Assembly (NCBI RefSeq): GCF_009928525.1 | Contig: NZ_JAABOK010000017.1 | Span: forward strand, 61,948-125,947 | DNA: 64,000 bases | Source: Chitinophaga solisilvae | GTDB lineage: Bacteria > Bacteroidota > Bacteroidia > Chitinophagales > Chitinophagaceae | Direction: 5' to 3' | Shown here: in pieces, positions 25,620 to 35,256 of the stretch | Position numbering within the stretch: position 1 is the stretch's first letter | How the letters are laid out: each line of letters opens with the position of its first letter | Notes under the pieces: model-generated | Databases searched by the model: none | Told to the model about the DNA's origin: nothing | The model's input: the letters and a program-made list of their open reading frames with translations, nothing else | Made by a program: the position numbers and the translations under genes

Positions 25620-26552
25620 TTACTTCAGCTGTCCGAGCGCTTCCAGCACTTTCTGCTCTTCTTCAGCCGGTGTCATATCATCTTTTTTGAATGACTGGCC
25701 GGTGATGTTTTCGAACAGCTCGATATAACGTTCGCTGACGCTGTTGATGAATTCGTCGGTCATTTCAGGAACCTGCTGACCTTCTTTACCCTGGAAGCCG
25801 TTTTCCATCAGCCATTCGCGTACAAACTCCTTGCTCAGCTGTTTCTGCTGTTTGCCGGCTTTCTGGTTTTCTTCATAGCCTTCTGCATAGAAGTAACGGG
25901 AAGAATCAGGTGTGTGGATCTCGTCGATAACATAGATGGTATCGCCGATTTTACCGAATTCATATTTGGTATCCACCAGAATCAGACCGCGTTTGGCAGC
26001 CATTTCCTTACCTCTCTCAAACAATGCCAGGGTATATTTCTCCAGCTGTTCGTAGTCCTCTTTGCTGACAAGCCCCTGGGCAATAATTTCTTCACGGGAG
26101 ATGTCTTCGTCATGTCCTTCATGCGCTTTTGTAGTAGGGGTAATGATCGGAGACGGGAAGAAATCATTTTCTTTCAGGCCTTCCGGCATGGTTACACCGC
26201 ACAGTACACGCTGACCGGTTTTGTAGGTTCTCCAGGCATGGCCGGTGAGGTTACCACGTACTACCATTTCAACCGGGAAGGTTTCGCATTTCAGACCGAT
26301 GGTTACGTTAGGTGTAGGCGTAGCCTTTACCCAGTTAGGTACAATGTCTTTAGTCGCATCCAGCATAATAGCTGCAACCTGGTTCAGTACCTGACCCTTG
26401 TAGGGAATCGGACGGGGAAGCACCACATCAAATGCAGAGATACGGTTACTTACGGCCATCACCATCAGCTTGTCTTCAATGGTATATACATCGCGTACTT
26501 TTCCCTTGTAGAAGGCGGTCTGACCCGGGAATTTGAAATTTGACTCTAACAT
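25620..26552 (-). CDS. purC: Phosphoribosylaminoimidazole-succinocarboxamide synthase
   Basis: PurC joins aspartate to CAIR with ATP to give SAICAR in purine synthesis; PurB (8801-10144) acts next. The 310-residue length and the N-terminal FYKGKVRDVYTIEDKLMVMAVSNRISAFDVVLP match the eukaryote-like longer form. EMVVRGNLTGHAW and the C-terminal LVDTKYEFG motif are family signatures. Single-gene unit with repeat copy E directly behind the stop. Confidence 0.96.
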   Translation of the reverse strand: MLESNFKFPGQTAFYKGKVRDVYTIEDKLMVMAVSNRISAFDVVLPRPIPYKGQVLNQVAAIMLDATKDIVPNWVKATPTPNVTIGLKCETFPVEMVVRGNLTGHAWRTYKTGQRVLCGVTMPEGLKENDFFPSPIITPTTKAHEGHDEDISREEIIAQGLVSKEDYEQLEKYTLALFERGKEMAAKRGLILVDTKYEFGKIGDTIYVIDEIHTPDSSRYFYAEGYEENQKAGKQQKQLSKEFVREWLMENGFQGKEGQQVPEMTDEFINSVSERYIELFENITGQSFKKDDMTPAEEEQKVLEALGQLK

Positions 26553-26673
26553 GAATATAAAAATTAAAGATTAAACGCACATTGACGAGTGTGCAAAAGT
26601 AACTCTGAATGACCGAATTAAAAACACTAACCTTCGGAAAAAGTGCACTTTACATATTTTTTCCGGGAGATGA

Positions 26674-28041
26674 TTATGCCGGAGATGACAATTGGCGGCT
26701 ATTTCCGGCGTACTGGCGCAACAGGCTGATAATAACTTCATTCTCCGGATACTGTGTCAGGTGCGGGCGCAGCTGTTCAGTATCCGCTGTATCGATATGC
26801 AGGGGAACATATCCCATCCCGTAAAAGCGGCCCTTTTCCATCAGGATACAGCTTTTCTCGCCGCCATGGCGGCCTTTGTCCAGGATGGTTACCGAAGGCT
26901 GCTGTTCCTGCAGGAAGGCGATGGCTGTCTTCACCCGTTCATTATAGCTTCCGGGGTTTTCATTTTTCTCACAGGCGCCGTAGCAGGTACCGGCTGTAAT
27001 ACCGGCACAGGTGCCGTTTCCTTTTTGCAGGAAACATAAACGGGGGCACAGATGAAACTCCCGGATCAGCGTGCGCATGAGCCGGTGCCCGTCTATCAGC
27101 AGGTTGAAGCTGTGAACCGGATGGGAAAACTTCCGTCTCTTTTCGATGGCAAGGCGCAGGTATCCTTCCTGGTCTTCGAACAGGTAAAACCCATATCGGA
27201 ACTCCACCCGTTTCTGGGAGGTATTGAAAGCCGGCCACAGCCGCTTTATCTCTACCGATTCCAGGATGCACGCCATCAGTTCCGTGGCGGTTTCCTGGTA
27301 GGTGATGTTATGGATGGTACGCAGGAAATTTTGTCGCTGACGACCGGCACTGTGACCTGTAAAGTGACTGTTAACACGCTTCTTCAGGTCTTTGGCCTTG
27401 CCTACATACACTACTTTTCCCTTTACATCATGGAAATAGTATACTCCCGGCGAATCCGGCAATTTCTTTACTACAGCCGGTTCCAGGTTAGGCGGCAGGA
27501 ACTGCTCCTTGGAGCCGGACTTCAGCGCTGCGGCTATCATTTTTTCCTTATCGTTCTGCAGCAGCAGGGAAAACAACCGCACAGTGGCCTCCGCATCGCC
27601 GGTGGCGCGGTGGCGGTCCTTCACCGGTATATTCATCTGCCGGCAGAAATTACCCAGGCTGTACGATGGCAATCCCGGAAATATTTTACGCCCCAGCCGC
27701 ACGGTACACAGCTTTTTGCATTGCAGGTCATACCCGGCCGCCGCCAGCCCGTGCTTGATAAAGGAATAATCAAAATTGACATTGTGCGCAACAAAGATCC
27801 TGTTGTGCAGCAGTTCATAGATCAGGGGAGCAACCGCGCTGAATGGCGGCGCATCCGCTACCATACTGTTGCTGATGCCTGTCAGCGATTCTATGTAATA
27901 AGGGATGGGCGTCCCCGGATTGACCAGGGTATGGTAATGTTGGGTGACTTCATTTCCATCAAACAGGAAGATGGCGATTTCGGTAATTCCGTTCGCACTG
28001 GCATGACCACCGGTGGTTTCTATATCTACTATTGCATACAC
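26674..28041 (-). CDS. DnaQ-type exonuclease fused to GIY-YIG (UvrC/Cho-like) nuclease
   Basis: A 455-residue fusion. The N-terminal DEDDh exonuclease has DIET (D6, E8), D91 and H144-x4-D149; the middle is a GIY-YIG domain with PGVYYF at 198-203 and VYVGKAKDLKKRV at 211-223, similar to the incision domain of UvrC/Cho. The C-terminal part carries a Cys-rich segment (LCFLQKGNGTCAGITAGTCYGACEKNE). It may cut and trim damaged DNA, by domain analogy. The GTG start is one base after the stop of the ABC-2 permease gene, so it is probably co-translated with an efflux operon, an odd pairing. Confidence 0.85.
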   Translation of the reverse strand: MYAIVDIETTGGHASANGITEIAIFLFDGNEVTQHYHTLVNPGTPIPYYIESLTGISNSMVADAPPFSAVAPLIYELLHNRIFVAHNVNFDYSFIKHGLAAAGYDLQCKKLCTVRLGRKIFPGLPSYSLGNFCRQMNIPVKDRHRATGDAEATVRLFSLLLQNDKEKMIAAALKSGSKEQFLPPNLEPAVVKKLPDSPGVYYFHDVKGKVVYVGKAKDLKKRVNSHFTGHSAGRQRQNFLRTIHNITYQETATELMACILESVEIKRLWPAFNTSQKRVEFRYGFYLFEDQEGYLRLAIEKRRKFSHPVHSFNLLIDGHRLMRTLIREFHLCPRLCFLQKGNGTCAGITAGTCYGACEKNENPGSYNERVKTAIAFLQEQQPSVTILDKGRHGGEKSCILMEKGRFYGMGYVPLHIDTADTEQLRPHLTQYPENEVIISLLRQYAGNSRQLSSPA

Positions 28042-28042
28042 C

Positions 28043-29218
28043 TTACAAAGATACAGGTTGTTGCTTTTTATACAATCTTCTCAATCCGAGTAATGCCAGC
28101 AGAACGTAAAAAATCCAGAGTATCAGCAGGTGAATTACCGCTCCCATGTTGTCTGCCAGCGTACCTCCGGCCTGCACGATGGAAATATAGATTTTTACAA
28201 ACGGCGTAAGCGGTATCAGGGCGGCAATCCACTGGAATACCAGCGGCATGGATTTCAGCGGCCAGGCATAACCACATATCATAAAAAACGGATAGGTGGA
28301 AAATGCCATGAGTTGCGCTGCCAGCAACTGGTTTTTAAACAGCGTGCCTACCCAGATAGCCATAGGTATCAGGGCTAGCAGGAATAACAGCAGCAATACC
28401 GCCATATCCGGCGCATAGCCGCGGAAAGGCAGGTCCAGCAGGCGGTAATTTACGTTCATGAAAAAAGCAGCATAGGCGCCAAAGAGCAGCAGGTAAAACA
28501 GCCCTTTACCGTACAAGGCCCCGGAGAAGCCGCCACGGGCATTCACCAGTAAAGGAATATGACCATTTTCGCGGTCCAGCGCCACACTCTCTGAAAGCCC
28601 TATGAGCAAAGTCTGTTGCAGTATCAGCACAATCAGCACGGGCAGAATAAAGCCGCCGTAGCTGGATTGAGGGTTATACAACGGCCGGAAGTCTACATTT
28701 ACCGGCATGGCCTCCTGCATGGCCATGGTGCTGTTCAGCCCACCGGACATCTCCTGGTATTTAAGCCGTACTCCTGCGCCTACCCCCAGCCCTATCTGCG
28801 TGATAGCGCCCGTCAGCTCGCTGGAAGGCAGGAACCTGGCGCCATTCACGGCCAGTACAACGGTTGTCTGCCGCAATGCCAGCACATTGCTTTGCGTGCC
28901 TTTGGGAATCAGGAAATACCCCATGGCTTTCCCGTGATACATCAGCTCCTGAGCCTCCTGCAGATTGCCGGCGCTCATCACCGAAATAATCTGCAGGTTA
29001 TTCAGCTGTTCTGTCAGCTGCCGCGACATCTCGCTTTTATCTTCATCCGCAACTGCCAGCACTACTTTTTCTTCTACCTTATAGCTGTAAATGGTACCAT
29101 AGAAAAAAACATATAGCAGCGGCGCTATCAGCAACGTCAGCAACAGGCTGTGGTTGCCGGTAATCAGCTTCAGCTCCCGCACGAACAAATGACCGGTATG
29201 TCTGCTGTTATCAGGCAT
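28043..29218 (-). CDS. ABC-2 type permease, second subunit
   Basis: A 391-residue ABC-2 family membrane protein of the YhhJ/YbhR type: one N-terminal membrane segment (25-45), a large extracytoplasmic domain (about 50-180), and five C-terminal helices with the FMICGYAWPLKSMP motif. It overlaps the first permease gene by eight bases. With HlyD and TolC it would form a tripartite exporter; no ATP-binding subunit is encoded nearby. Last permease before the nuclease gene. Confidence 0.85.
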   Translation of the reverse strand: MPDNSRHTGHLFVRELKLITGNHSLLLTLLIAPLLYVFFYGTIYSYKVEEKVVLAVADEDKSEMSRQLTEQLNNLQIISVMSAGNLQEAQELMYHGKAMGYFLIPKGTQSNVLALRQTTVVLAVNGARFLPSSELTGAITQIGLGVGAGVRLKYQEMSGGLNSTMAMQEAMPVNVDFRPLYNPQSSYGGFILPVLIVLILQQTLLIGLSESVALDRENGHIPLLVNARGGFSGALYGKGLFYLLLFGAYAAFFMNVNYRLLDLPFRGYAPDMAVLLLLFLLALIPMAIWVGTLFKNQLLAAQLMAFSTYPFFMICGYAWPLKSMPLVFQWIAALIPLTPFVKIYISIVQAGGTLADNMGAVIHLLILWIFYVLLALLGLRRLYKKQQPVSL

Positions 29219-30380
29219 GTTGCAGTTTTAAAGTATGCATGGATCGCTGCAGGAATACAATGGCCAGCGGGAGGGCTATGACCGGGAATACCAGCATATG
29301 CGCCATCTCCGGCCACATATAACGCAATGGCAGATCCATAAAATAAGCTTTGAAAAAGGCGTCTACAAATGGAGTGAGCGGCATCAGCGCGGCATAATAC
29401 TGATCGTACCAGGGCATCCCCCAGCGCGGAAAGGTAAATCCGCTGAATACAAAAGCCGGCGATGTATAGAAGATCCCTACGTCTGCCGCCAGCAGCAAGT
29501 CTCTCAGAATGGCGGATACCATCAGCCCGAGGCTGATACAGGCAACCACCAGCAAGGTATAGATGACAAACAGCTGTCCGTCTACATACAAGGCACCGGA
29601 GGCAAAAAGCGGAAATATTACCAGCGTCACCATAAAATAATCGAGCCAGGCTATGCCCAGCAGTGCCAGCGCTTTACCGGCAATAGCGTTGGAAGCGGAG
29701 CCCTGAGCTGTTACATACAAATCATCCATGGTACCGGTATGGTATTCGTAATTGACAGCCAGTGCAGACACCATGATCATCATCATCTGAATCACCACTA
29801 CAATCAGTCCGGGTACCAGGTACTGCATATAGTCGTACCGCGGGTTATACAACGTGAATGCCTGCAGCTTTACCGGCATCACCAGCGCCATGGCCTTTCC
29901 GGCCGGCATTCCTGTTTTCACGAATTTTGACAGCTGCACGCCTCCGGCGGCTGTCAGCAGCACCTGGGCGGCGTCTTTATATAACAGTTTGGATGGAATC
30001 AGAAAGGACACATTGGTATAAACAGTAATAGTTACCGGTTGCCGGCTTTTGATATGTTCATCCATCCGCTTCGGAAAATGAATGGCCGCCATAATGGTGC
30101 CATGGCGCAAACCAGCCTGCAGCGCTGCTTCTGATTTGATCTGCTGCGTGATATGAATAGTTTCTGTTTGCTCCAGCATGAAGGTAAACTGCCGGGACAG
30201 CGGCGATTGTGCATCATCCCAGATAGCCACCGGCAGATCCTTTACAAAATGCCTGCTGTAGATGCCTGCATAGAAAACACATAATACCGGTGGCAGTACC
30301 AGCAATGCCAGGTAATACACCGGAAACCTGAAGATGCGTTTCCATTCTCTGATAGTGACCTTTAATATGGATAATATCAT
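29211..30380 (-). CDS. ABC-2 type permease, first subunit
   Basis: A 389-residue paralogue of the next gene with the same layout: N-terminal helix (20-40), extracytoplasmic domain, five C-terminal helices, and the FVFSGFTFPRWGMP motif. It overlaps the HlyD gene by four bases (ATGA) and the second permease by eight, indicating one operon and probably a heterodimeric channel. Substrate unknown; related exporters handle drugs or cell-envelope material. Confidence 0.85.
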   Translation of the reverse strand: MILSILKVTIREWKRIFRFPVYYLALLVLPPVLCVFYAGIYSRHFVKDLPVAIWDDAQSPLSRQFTFMLEQTETIHITQQIKSEAALQAGLRHGTIMAAIHFPKRMDEHIKSRQPVTITVYTNVSFLIPSKLLYKDAAQVLLTAAGGVQLSKFVKTGMPAGKAMALVMPVKLQAFTLYNPRYDYMQYLVPGLIVVVIQMMMIMVSALAVNYEYHTGTMDDLYVTAQGSASNAIAGKALALLGIAWLDYFMVTLVIFPLFASGALYVDGQLFVIYTLLVVACISLGLMVSAILRDLLLAADVGIFYTSPAFVFSGFTFPRWGMPWYDQYYAALMPLTPFVDAFFKAYFMDLPLRYMWPEMAHMLVFPVIALPLAIVFLQRSMHTLKLQHA

Positions 30381-31366
30381 GGCATCTGCATGGAAGCCGT
30401 CATACCAGGGCGCAGGCCCTGCAGAGCGGACAAATGAACAGGTTTGAAATCAACAGTAAAGGTGCGCAGCTCAAATTTCCCCTTTTCCTTTACCGGCACC
30501 CAGTCAGCAAAAGTGAGCGAAGCGCCGATCTTAGATACCTCCGCTTCAAATTTTTCCGGTGTGCAGCCCGGCACCTGCATCTGTACCCGGGTGCCCATGG
30601 CAAATTTTTTCATATCGTCCTGCCGGATATTAAAGCGCAGGTGATAGCTGGCGGGCTTTTGCAGCGTCATCAGCGGGTAGCCTATCGCAACAATTTCACC
30701 GGATTCAATGACCATGGAGGAAATGATGCCATCTGCAGGCGCATGGATGTAGGTATTGTCAGACAGCGCGCGGGTCAGTTCATAGCCGGATTCTGCCTGA
30801 CGGAGGATGGCTGCGGCAGCGCTGATAAGTTCCGGGCGCGTTCCCTGCTTCAGCATGTCCATATTCAGTTTGGCCGTTTCCATCTCTTTTTTGGCGGCCT
30901 GCAGTTTAAAATAAACGAGATCATTTTCCTGACCGGAGATCACCTCATCATCAAAAAGATTTTGCATACGTTTATAGGTTTTCTGCATCAGCGCATATTG
31001 TTCCTGTGTAATGTTGTAGAGGTTGTCTGCCGCCTTGATGGCTTCCGGACGGGACCCTTTCTCCAGCAGCTGCAGCTGGCTTTTTGCCGCATCAATGGCT
31101 GCGAGCGCCTGGTTACGGATGGCATTGATTTCGGTAGAACGCAGTACTCCCAGCAGCTGGCCTTTCTTCACCGTATCGCCCTGCCCTACCAGCAGGCTGT
31201 CCAGCCTCCCCGGAAATTCCGCTGCCACATCCACGTATTCCGCATCCACCATACCCAGTAGTGTATTGGCTGCTGCCGCAGGCTTCTTCAGAAAAAATAC
31301 CAGTGCTATGATGAGGATAGCAATGGGGATCAGCAGTGCCCAGTAATTTTTTAAAAAGGCTCTCAT
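30377..31366 (-). CDS. HlyD-family membrane fusion protein
   Basis: A 329-residue periplasmic adaptor. The ATG at 31366 places a membrane anchor at residues 8-24 (LIPIAILIIALVFFL), followed by the biotinyl-lipoyl half (EYVDVAAEFPGRLDSLLVGQGDTVKKGQLLGVL), a coiled-coil hairpin (about 75-190) and the second lipoyl and beta-barrel parts. A longer in-frame extension to 31513 overlaps the TolC gene and is rejected. It bridges the two inner-membrane permeases and the TolC-family outer-membrane channel encoded 13 bases upstream. Confidence 0.9.
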   Translation of the reverse strand: MRAFLKNYWALLIPIAILIIALVFFLKKPAAAANTLLGMVDAEYVDVAAEFPGRLDSLLVGQGDTVKKGQLLGVLRSTEINAIRNQALAAIDAAKSQLQLLEKGSRPEAIKAADNLYNITQEQYALMQKTYKRMQNLFDDEVISGQENDLVYFKLQAAKKEMETAKLNMDMLKQGTRPELISAAAAILRQAESGYELTRALSDNTYIHAPADGIISSMVIESGEIVAIGYPLMTLQKPASYHLRFNIRQDDMKKFAMGTRVQMQVPGCTPEKFEAEVSKIGASLTFADWVPVKEKGKFELRTFTVDFKPVHLSALQGLRPGMTASMQMP

Positions 31367-31379
31367 GAATTTTACCGGT

Positions 31380-32831
31380 TTAGTTGTTAACGTAAGTGGC
31401 GAATTGTTCCGGTGCGCCAACGATATTCCAGTATTCCGCCAGGGCCAGGTAATAGCCCAGCACCGCGGTATAATACACCTTATGCATCTCTTCTTCCAGC
31501 AGCAGCGCTTCATTTACATCTTTCACGGAAGACAGCTGGTTCAGCATACGGTCATGGATAAGCGTAGTTGTCAGATGTGCCTGCTGCCGGGCACTGTCGA
31601 GCGATGCCACCTCATGTTGCAGCGCCTGAACCTTATTGCCGGCTACCCGCAGTTGCAGCTCCAGGGTGTTACGGGTATTCTCCGCGGCCATCCGGGCTTC
31701 TTCCACCAGCACCTTACTGGCTTTGGTACGCTTATACCGCTGGAAGCCATCAAACAGATTCCATTGCAGCTCCACGCCGATCAGCCAGGGCGGCACCGTT
31801 ACAGGCAGGTCCCGCTGGTAGAGCGATACATTACCGATAGCAAAAATATTGGGCAGAGACAAAGAGCGTGTAGCCTTCACCGCTACCTGCGCCTGGGCTG
31901 TTTTACTCTGAATAAGGCGGTAAGCAGGGTTCTGCTCCCAGAAGTGACGCTCTCCCGGCTGCAGCGAGGCTACTGCATAGCGCAGGGTATCGCTGATGGT
32001 AATGGCGGTATCTATCGGGCGTCCCAGCAGGTTATTCATCTCCAGTAAAGCATTCTGTTTTTCCAGTTCCAGATTGGCATAACGGTTGGTGGCCTGTGTA
32101 TAGGATACGTTGGCCCAGTTGAGCAGATATGGCGGCAATAACTGATTTTTCTTCAGCGACACGGCATAGTCGCGGTTCCTGCGGAACGCATCAACTATCA
32201 CGGTTTCATGCGCCATGATGGTATTGAGGTACATGATACGCAGGTATTGGGCGCTGATAAGAAAGTATAGGTTCTTTTCCACCAGCTGCTGACTGAACTG
32301 TCCGGATACAACCAGCGATTTCGCCAGATCCTGCGCTGCGCTGATTTTACCGCCCAGGTAAATAGGTTGTCGCACAAATACGCCCGCAGTCAGATAGGAT
32401 TGTTTCGCCAGAGTGGGGTTATAATCCGGATAAAAGGCGTTGATGAGGTCTTTGGTAGCATTGGAAATTACATGCTGCACCCGCGGCGGCAGCGGTTGCC
32501 CGGTAATTTCCTGGAAAACAGTGTTGGCAGTATGCACGCTTTGCGCCGCAGAACCATTTACCACACCATCTTTCACCTGCTGCAGATTTATTTCCAGCGG
32601 TTTGCCCAGGTAATTATAGCCGGCCAGCAGATCTACTTTCGGATAGTAGGAACGGTTCTCCGCCTGCAGGGAAAGCTCGCGGGCCTGCAGGGAGCGTTCG
32701 GCCTGCTTTACCAGCGCATTACGCTGCTTCGCCAGCCGGTAACATTCCTGCAGCGTGAGTGTCTGCACGTTCTCCTGTGCTCTCGCAAACAACGTTGGCA
32801 GCATGATTGTTAGTAACAGGAAGTATCTCAT
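31380..32831 (-). CDS. TolC-family outer-membrane efflux protein
   Basis: A 483-residue outer-membrane factor. The signal peptide ends near LFARAQ (residue 18); TLTLQECYRLAKQRNALVKQAE is the typical first helix, and a second helical repeat begins near residue 265. Two OEP repeats form the 12-strand barrel and periplasmic tunnel. First gene of the efflux operon with HlyD and two ABC-2 permeases; the TetR-type regulator often found upstream is missing here, and the upstream 258 bases hold only promoter sequence. Confidence 0.9.
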   Translation of the reverse strand: MRYFLLLTIMLPTLFARAQENVQTLTLQECYRLAKQRNALVKQAERSLQARELSLQAENRSYYPKVDLLAGYNYLGKPLEINLQQVKDGVVNGSAAQSVHTANTVFQEITGQPLPPRVQHVISNATKDLINAFYPDYNPTLAKQSYLTAGVFVRQPIYLGGKISAAQDLAKSLVVSGQFSQQLVEKNLYFLISAQYLRIMYLNTIMAHETVIVDAFRRNRDYAVSLKKNQLLPPYLLNWANVSYTQATNRYANLELEKQNALLEMNNLLGRPIDTAITISDTLRYAVASLQPGERHFWEQNPAYRLIQSKTAQAQVAVKATRSLSLPNIFAIGNVSLYQRDLPVTVPPWLIGVELQWNLFDGFQRYKRTKASKVLVEEARMAAENTRNTLELQLRVAGNKVQALQHEVASLDSARQQAHLTTTLIHDRMLNQLSSVKDVNEALLLEEEMHKVYYTAVLGYYLALAEYWNIVGAPEQFATYVNN

Positions 32832-33089
32832 AAAATAGCGTTTCGGTCTATGATACTGTCAGCGCGATGGTCCTGCCAGTAAACAATATTTCATACATAA
32901 TGTTTTTGATACCGGAAAAAAAATATCGTAATATGATAATAATACCATCATGGTAAATACCGTACCTTTAAGTACTTCACATAAATAGTACATCATTAAA
33001 TTTATTTTATCCATTTCTGCCAGACACACTGTGACGGATATTTGCATTACCAGATTACCTTATTTATTCATCATAAAAACACTCCTGCA

Positions 33090-33626
33090 ATGGCAAAACA
33101 CACTTGGGTTTCAGACGCTGACCACAGCGAACTCGGATTCAGAATCAGGCACCTGATGATTACCAACGTCAATGGTAAATTCAACAGCTTCCGGGTGGAA
33201 GCAACAACCGAAGAGGAAGATTTCATGAAAGCAGCGGTGAAAGTTACAGTAGATGTAGACTCTATTAACACCGGCAATGCAGACAGGGATCAGCATCTGC
33301 GCTCACCGGATTTCTTTGATGTGAACCAGTACAGGAACATCACTTTCGAGGTAACCAAATCTGAAAGCGTGGATAATGATGGATCCTACACACTCTACGG
33401 CGACCTGACCATCCGTGGCATCACCAAAAATGTTAAGCTGAGCGTGGAATTCGGCGGCGTGGTAAAAGACCCGTGGGGCAATACGAAAGCTGGTTTTACC
33501 GTGAACGGAAAAATCAACCGCAAGGATTTCGGACTTACCTGGAATGCAGCCACAGAAGCCGGTGGTGTGATGGTGAGCGATGAAGTAAAGATAAACTGTG
33601 AAGTACAATTGCTGAAACAACAATAA
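33090..33626 (+). CDS. YceI-family lipid-binding protein
   Basis: A 178-residue YceI domain protein (lipocalin-like barrel that binds polyisoprenoid lipids). WVSDADHSELGFRIRHLMITNVNGKF at 5-30 and the DRDQHLRSPDFFDV segment are the family motifs; FGLTWNA near the end is also typical. No signal peptide, so it is probably cytoplasmic, unlike E. coli YceI. The ATG at 33090 is chosen over an upstream TTG. First gene of a co-directional cluster; an imperfect hairpin (33637-33661) separates it from the next gene. Confidence 0.9.
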   Translation: MAKHTWVSDADHSELGFRIRHLMITNVNGKFNSFRVEATTEEEDFMKAAVKVTVDVDSINTGNADRDQHLRSPDFFDVNQYRNITFEVTKSESVDNDGSYTLYGDLTIRGITKNVKLSVEFGGVVKDPWGNTKAGFTVNGKINRKDFGLTWNAATEAGGVMVSDEVKINCEVQLLKQQ

Positions 33627-33682
33627 TCATTCCCGCTCCCGCTGCCTAATACGGCGGGAGTGGAATACTAAAAAAACGGAAT

Positions 33683-34618
33683 ATGGAACAAGCAGTAAAA
33701 GGCATTCACCACATTACCGCCATCTCCGGTAATGCCAGGAAGAATTATGATTTTTATACGAGGATAATGGGACTCCGTTTCGTAAAAAAAACCGTCAACT
33801 TCGATGATCCTCACACTTATCATTTTTATTACGGAGATGAGAAAGGAACGCCGGGAACTATCCTGACCTTCTTTCCCTGGGAAGAGATTATGGCAGGGCG
33901 CCGGGGTACGCATATGGCTACGGAAGTGGGCTACTCCATTCCTGAAGGCAGTATTGACTTCTGGCTCAAGCGCCTCGATGCCGCCAATATGATCTACAAC
34001 AAGCCTTCCTCCAAATTCGGCGAAGTGTATCTTACCTTCCTGGACCCGGATGGCCTGAAGGTAGAACTGACCGTACCGGAAAAATCGGATGACCGCATTC
34101 CCTGGGAAACGGCAGAAGTGAGCGCAGATAACGCCACACGAGGCTTTCACCATGTAACGCTGACACTCGAAGATATTCAGCCGACGGCAGATCTGCTGGT
34201 ATCCGTATTCGGCTACCAGCTGCAGAAAAATCACGCCAACCGGTACCGCTTTGCCAGCCCGTCAGGCGAGCCGGGATCCTATGTGGACCTGGTGGAAGCC
34301 AAAGGCGAACAACGCGGGCATGTAGCCGGTGGCAGCGTTCATCATGTGGCCTTCCGCATGAAAGATGAAGCCGAGCAACTGCTGTATCGCGAAAAGATTG
34401 AAAAGCTGGGATTACATGCCACAGAGCAGCTGGACAGAAAATATTTCCGCTCCGTGTACTTCCGGGAACCCGGTGGCGTATTGTTTGAGCTGGCCACCGA
34501 TAGTCCCGGATTCACCGTAGATGAACCGCTGGCAGAACTGGGCACACACCTGAAACTCCCTGCGCAGTTTGAACCGCAGCGCCAGGAGATTGAAAGTAAA
34601 TTGATAAAACTGGGTTGA
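33683..34618 (+). CDS. Ring-cleaving dioxygenase, MhqO-like
   Basis: A 311-residue vicinal oxygen chelate protein with two glyoxalase-type halves. Metal-ligand motifs: GIHHITAI at 7-14, GFHHVTL near 154, HHVAFRM near 218 and FELATDSPG near 275. MhqO-type enzymes are linked to hydroquinone/quinone stress resistance in Bacillus. The next gene, one base after the stop, is an MhqD-like hydrolase, the same pairing as in the Bacillus mhq genes. Confidence 0.9.
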   Translation: MEQAVKGIHHITAISGNARKNYDFYTRIMGLRFVKKTVNFDDPHTYHFYYGDEKGTPGTILTFFPWEEIMAGRRGTHMATEVGYSIPEGSIDFWLKRLDAANMIYNKPSSKFGEVYLTFLDPDGLKVELTVPEKSDDRIPWETAEVSADNATRGFHHVTLTLEDIQPTADLLVSVFGYQLQKNHANRYRFASPSGEPGSYVDLVEAKGEQRGHVAGGSVHHVAFRMKDEAEQLLYREKIEKLGLHATEQLDRKYFRSVYFREPGGVLFELATDSPGFTVDEPLAELGTHLKLPAQFEPQRQEIESKLIKLG

Positions 34619-34619
34619 A

Positions 34620-35249
34620 ATGGATTTTAAACCAATGCAATATATTTATCAGCCGGCAGCTAACAATGACGCCTACACGTTATTGCTGCTACATGGCACC
34701 GGCGGCGACGAAAAAGATCTGTTGCCGCTGGCGCCGGTGCTGGCAAAGGATTTTCATGTACTGAGCCTTCGTGGCAACGTCAGTGAACATGGTATGCCAC
34801 GCTTCTTCCGCCGGCTGGGAATGGGTATCTTTGATGAAGAAGACGTACATTTCAGAACACATGAAATGGTACATTTTATCAGACAACTGGCAGCAGAGAA
34901 AGGATTTGACAGCAACAAAACCGTAGCTGCCGGCTATTCCAACGGCGCCAATATTGCCGGCGCTGTACTCATGCTATATCCGGAGCTGCTGGCAGGCGCG
35001 GTATTATTCCGCCCTATGCAGCCCCTGCAGGGAATTGAAGATCCTTTCGATACCAGCAGGCAGCAACCGGTATTTATGAGCTCCGGTACACAGGACGGTA
35101 CCGTGAACGCTGCTGACACAGAAGCATATGCCACCCTGCTCAGCGCCAGCGGCTTCCGGGTGAGCGCCCATCACATCAACACCGGACACAATTTAACACA
35201 GCAGGACATAGACCTCGCTGCTTCATGGATAAAAGAAAATTTTAAATAA
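34620..35249 (+). CDS. Alpha/beta hydrolase, MhqD/phospholipase-carboxylesterase type
   Basis: A 209-residue serine hydrolase. LLLLHGTGGDEKDLLPLA at 21-38 forms the oxyanion region; the nucleophile is S107 in GYSNGA, with D159 (SSGTQDGTV) and H190 (NTGHNL) as the other triad members. It starts one base after the stop of the dioxygenase gene, so both are in one operon. By family, an esterase acting on small or quinone-derived esters; true substrate unknown. Confidence 0.9.
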   Translation: MDFKPMQYIYQPAANNDAYTLLLLHGTGGDEKDLLPLAPVLAKDFHVLSLRGNVSEHGMPRFFRRLGMGIFDEEDVHFRTHEMVHFIRQLAAEKGFDSNKTVAAGYSNGANIAGAVLMLYPELLAGAVLFRPMQPLQGIEDPFDTSRQQPVFMSSGTQDGTVNAADTEAYATLLSASGFRVSAHHINTGHNLTQQDIDLAASWIKENFK

Positions 35250-35256
35250 CCCGCAC

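Noticed and set aside
27052..28209. Long open frame on the plus strand (385 codons)
   Set aside because: Antisense to the exonuclease/GIY-YIG gene and its upstream permease; composition is a mirror of those genes with no family match.
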